The translations under genes were made by a program, and so were the position numbers. A stretch of DNA of 33,910 nt, taken from the NCBI GenBank assembly GCA_002424365.1, contig DIRQ01000059.1, positions 17,378 through 51,287 of the forward strand, read 5' to 3'. The notes beneath the pieces are model-generated. The model made no database searches and had not been told where the DNA came from. It saw only the letters and a program-made list of their open reading frames with translations. Shown here in pieces: positions 32,625 to 33,910 of the stretch. Origin of the DNA: Syntrophomonas sp. UBA5432 (GTDB taxonomy: Bacteria; Bacillota; Syntrophomonadia; Syntrophomonadales; Syntrophomonadaceae). The stretch's first letter is position 1, and each line of letters opens with the position of its first letter.

Positions 32625-33245
32625 TTAGACTTTTTCTATTTGTTCATAATCCAGTTCCACAGGTGTTTCCCTGCCAAACATAGATATATTAACCCGTATT
32701 TTCCCGCGATCAGGCAGTAATTCCCGGACTACACCTTCGAAATTAGCAAATGGTCCTGTCTTAACTCTAACGTTTTCGCCAACTTCTATGTCTATTATCT
32801 TAGGTTTGCTTTCTACCAGGCCCATCTGCTGGAGTATTTTTTCGATTTCAAAATCTTGCAGGGGTACAGGTTTATTACCACTACCTACAAACCCGGTAAC
32901 TCCAGGGGTATGACGTACTACATACCAGGAGTCTTCATCCATTATCATATTAACAATAACGTAACCCGGGAAAACCCTGCGACTGGTTACCTTTCTCTTA
33001 CCGCCTTTATATTCTACTTCTTGTGCTTCTGGAATGATAACATCAAAAATTTTGTCCTGCATATTCATCGACTCTACTCTTTTGGAAAGATCAACTTTTA
33101 TTTTATTTTCGTAGCCTGAATAGGTATGCACTACATACCAATCACCCGGCGCTTTGCTTTCCACGTCTGTTTCGATGTTATTATTGATTTCACTATTAAT
33201 ATCCTGTTCCAATTCGGTTTTAGTAATTGGAACCACCTCCTCCAT
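32625..33245 (-). CDS. nusG: Transcription termination/antitermination factor NusG
   Basis: NusG binds RNA polymerase and links it to Rho or the ribosome (S10). The NGN domain begins at residue 35 (DWYVVHTYSGYENKI) and includes FPGYVIVNMIMDEDSWYVVR; the C-terminal KOW domain (about 150-206) includes GENVRVKTGPFANFEGVV. From ATG 33245 the protein has 206 residues, with about 30 unusual acidic/polar residues before the NGN domain. This ATG has no Shine-Dalgarno and lies two bases after the secE stop. A strong GGAGGAGG is inside the first codons, so the true start is uncertain (see findings). Confidence 0.94.
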   Translation of the reverse strand: MEEVVPITKTELEQDINSEINNNIETDVESKAPGDWYVVHTYSGYENKIKVDLSKRVESMNMQDKIFDVIIPEAQEVEYKGGKRKVTSRRVFPGYVIVNMIMDEDSWYVVRHTPGVTGFVGSGNKPVPLQDFEIEKILQQMGLVESKPKIIDIEVGENVRVKTGPFANFEGVVRELLPDRGKIRVNISMFGRETPVELDYEQIEKV

Positions 33246-33247
33246 GT

Positions 33248-33490
33248 TTAAGCAAAGGCCTCAAATAGTTTTGTTATCAAAAAAGATAATCCAGAGTCAA
33301 ATACCCATATAATCAGAGCAACAATCGTAACAGCAACTAGTACCACTCCGGTATACGCTACTAGCTGCGGCCGGTCAGGCCAGTGAACCTTTTTAAGTTC
33401 ATTATATACACTGATAAAATACTGTTTAGTCTTTTCCCAGCGAAGTTTTAAACCTCCGGCCTCATTTTTTGCGGGAACATTCTTGGTCAC
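33248..33490 (-). CDS. secE: Protein translocase subunit SecE
   Basis: Small clamp subunit of the SecYEG channel, 80 residues. A basic N terminus, the conserved amphipathic segment ELKKVHWPDRPQL (31-43) and a single transmembrane helix (about 44-64) are clear. GTG start at 33490; an AGGGATG about nine bases upstream is a modest ribosome-binding site. Position between rpmG and nusG is standard in Firmicutes. Its partner secY is at 6589-7854. Confidence 0.96.
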   Translation of the reverse strand: MTKNVPAKNEAGGLKLRWEKTKQYFISVYNELKKVHWPDRPQLVAYTGVVLVAVTIVALIIWVFDSGLSFLITKLFEAFA

Positions 33491-33510
33491 TTTTATTCAC
33501 ATCCCTGACT

Positions 33511-33660
33511 TTACTTAGTCTCTCTGTGCAATGTGTGCGAATTGCAGAATTTACAATATTTCTTAAGCTCCACTTTTTCGGCGGTTTTTTTCTTATCCTT
33601 GGTAGTTGTATAATTTCGTTGTTTACATTCGGTACATGCCAGTGTTATACCAACTCTCAC
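33511..33660 (-). CDS. rpmG: 50S ribosomal protein L33, zinc-binding form
   Basis: Short protein of 49 residues (MRVGITLACTECKQRNYTTT and onward), ending HTLHRETK. Zinc ligands Cys9, Cys12, Cys36 and Cys39 are all present, so this is the zinc-dependent form. GTG start with GGAGGTG upstream at a 7-base spacing. First gene of the rpmG-secE-nusG-rplK-rplA unit, lying just downstream of a promoter at 33701-33730. Confidence 0.95.
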   Translation of the reverse strand: MRVGITLACTECKQRNYTTTKDKKKTAEKVELKKYCKFCNSHTLHRETK

Positions 33661-33700
33661 TTTGAATACACCTCCATCCTGTGCACAGAAATCCTAAAAT

Positions 33701-33730
33701 ACTCTATCACACTGGAGTTCTCACTGTCAA
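33701..33730 (-). promoter_or_regulatory. Promoter for rpmG-secE-nusG-rplK-rplA
   Basis: Reading the minus strand, a perfect -35 TTGACA (33725-33730) is followed after 18 bases by TAGAGT (33701-33706), with a TG one base before the -10 (extended -10). The predicted start is about 35 bases before the rpmG GTG. It separates this operon from the upstream tuf copy. Confidence 0.7.
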
Positions 33731-33885
33731 TTAATTAATACGAAAATAGGCACTGATAACAAAGCTATCCCCAAACAACTTCAAGTTTAAAACTTGATTA
33801 ATTGTCTAGATTGAAGGGTAAGAGGTTAAGATGTTTCCCGGCTTGCCAACCTGATACACCTATTTTCATCCATGGACATATTGCC

Positions 33886-33910
33886 CTATTCACTTAGGCT
33901 GGTAACCACA
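33886..33910 (-). CDS. tuf: Elongation factor Tu, copy 2 (3' end only)
   Basis: The last codons read VVTSLSE followed by a TAG stop at 33886-33888. The same final seven residues end the complete tuf at 17254-18456, whose stop is TAA. The 22 bases before the stop codon are identical between copies, and similarity ends right at the stop. The rest of the gene lies beyond the right edge. A tuf copy just before rpmG-secE-nusG is common in bacteria with two tuf genes. Confidence 0.85.

Noticed and set aside
33781..33797. Palindrome TCAAGTTT-A-AAACTTGA as the terminator of tuf copy 2.
   Set aside because: AT-rich stem and no T tract on the minus strand; too weak to call as a terminator, although it could be a binding site.
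33661..33885. A tRNA (for example tRNA-Trp) between tuf and secE, as in many bacteria.
   Set aside because: No cloverleaf arms or GTTCRA-type T-loop are visible on either strand; the region is explained by a promoter and AT-rich sequence.
17954..33910. Horizontal transfer or mobile element insertion within the cluster.
   Set aside because: Gene order is the universal one, no transposase, integrase or terminal inverted repeats are seen, and ribosome-binding sites are uniform throughout.

Overview
This window is an ordinary and almost intact bacterial ribosomal-protein/RNA-polymerase supercluster, read entirely on the minus strand. I see 46 complete genes and the last 8 codons of a second tuf copy. 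There is no sign of phage, IS elements, CRISPR or tRNA/rRNA genes. The organism looks like a Clostridia-type Firmicute. The evidence is strong GGAGG ribosome-binding sites, frequent GTG/TTG starts, a short zinc-type S14, the KOW-domain gene between map and infA, an L7Ae-like K-turn protein before rpsL, an L10 leader, and ECF-transporter ATPases after rplQ. EF-Tu carries a four-cysteine insertion that I recall from Syntrophomonas/Pelotomaculum-type anaerobes, so Syntrophomonadaceae is a reasonable guess but not proven.

Layout in transcription order (right to left). (1) 33910-31422: 3' end of tuf copy 2, then a strong promoter and rpmG-secE-nusG-rplK-rplA. (2) 31421-30024: an L10 autoregulatory leader with attenuator, rplJ, a degenerate 7-bp repeat tract, rplL and a terminator. 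(3) 29993-29251: an unrecognised single-pass membrane protein with its own extended -10 promoter. (4) 29233-22114: rpoB-rpoC from a consensus-like promoter. (5) 22049-17215: the str operon (K-turn protein, rpsL, rpsG, fusA, tuf), also from a consensus-like promoter. (6) 17135-7854: S10 and spc operons (rpsJ, rplC, rplD, rplW, rplB, rpsS, rplV, rpsC, rplP, rpmC, rpsQ, rplN, rplX, rplE, rpsN, rpsH, rplF, rplR, rpsE, rpmD, rplO). (7) 7854-21: secY, adk, map, KOW protein, infA, rpmJ, rpsM, rpsK, rpsD, rpoA, rplQ, ecfA1, ecfA2.

The genes supply both ribosomal subunits, translation initiation and elongation factors, the core RNA polymerase with NusG, the Sec translocon core (SecY, SecE), methionine excision (Map), adenylate balance (Adk) and the energising half of a vitamin ECF transporter. 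Translational coupling is tight in places: TAATG, TAGTG and ATGA junctions at rplV/rpsC, rpsC/rplP, rplO/secY, adk/map and map/KOW.

No gene-free stretch exceeds about 300 bases; the longest, between rplA and rplJ, holds the L10 leader. I do not see a new multi-gene system. The points most worth a second look are: an EcfA1 ATPase whose Q-loop glutamine is proline; a structured 138-base spacer between rpsJ and rplC; the unknown membrane protein between rplL and rpoB; the 7-bp repeat tract between rplJ and rplL; a shared promoter-like element before tuf and rpsJ; a strong Shine-Dalgarno buried inside nusG; and the cysteine insertion in EF-Tu.
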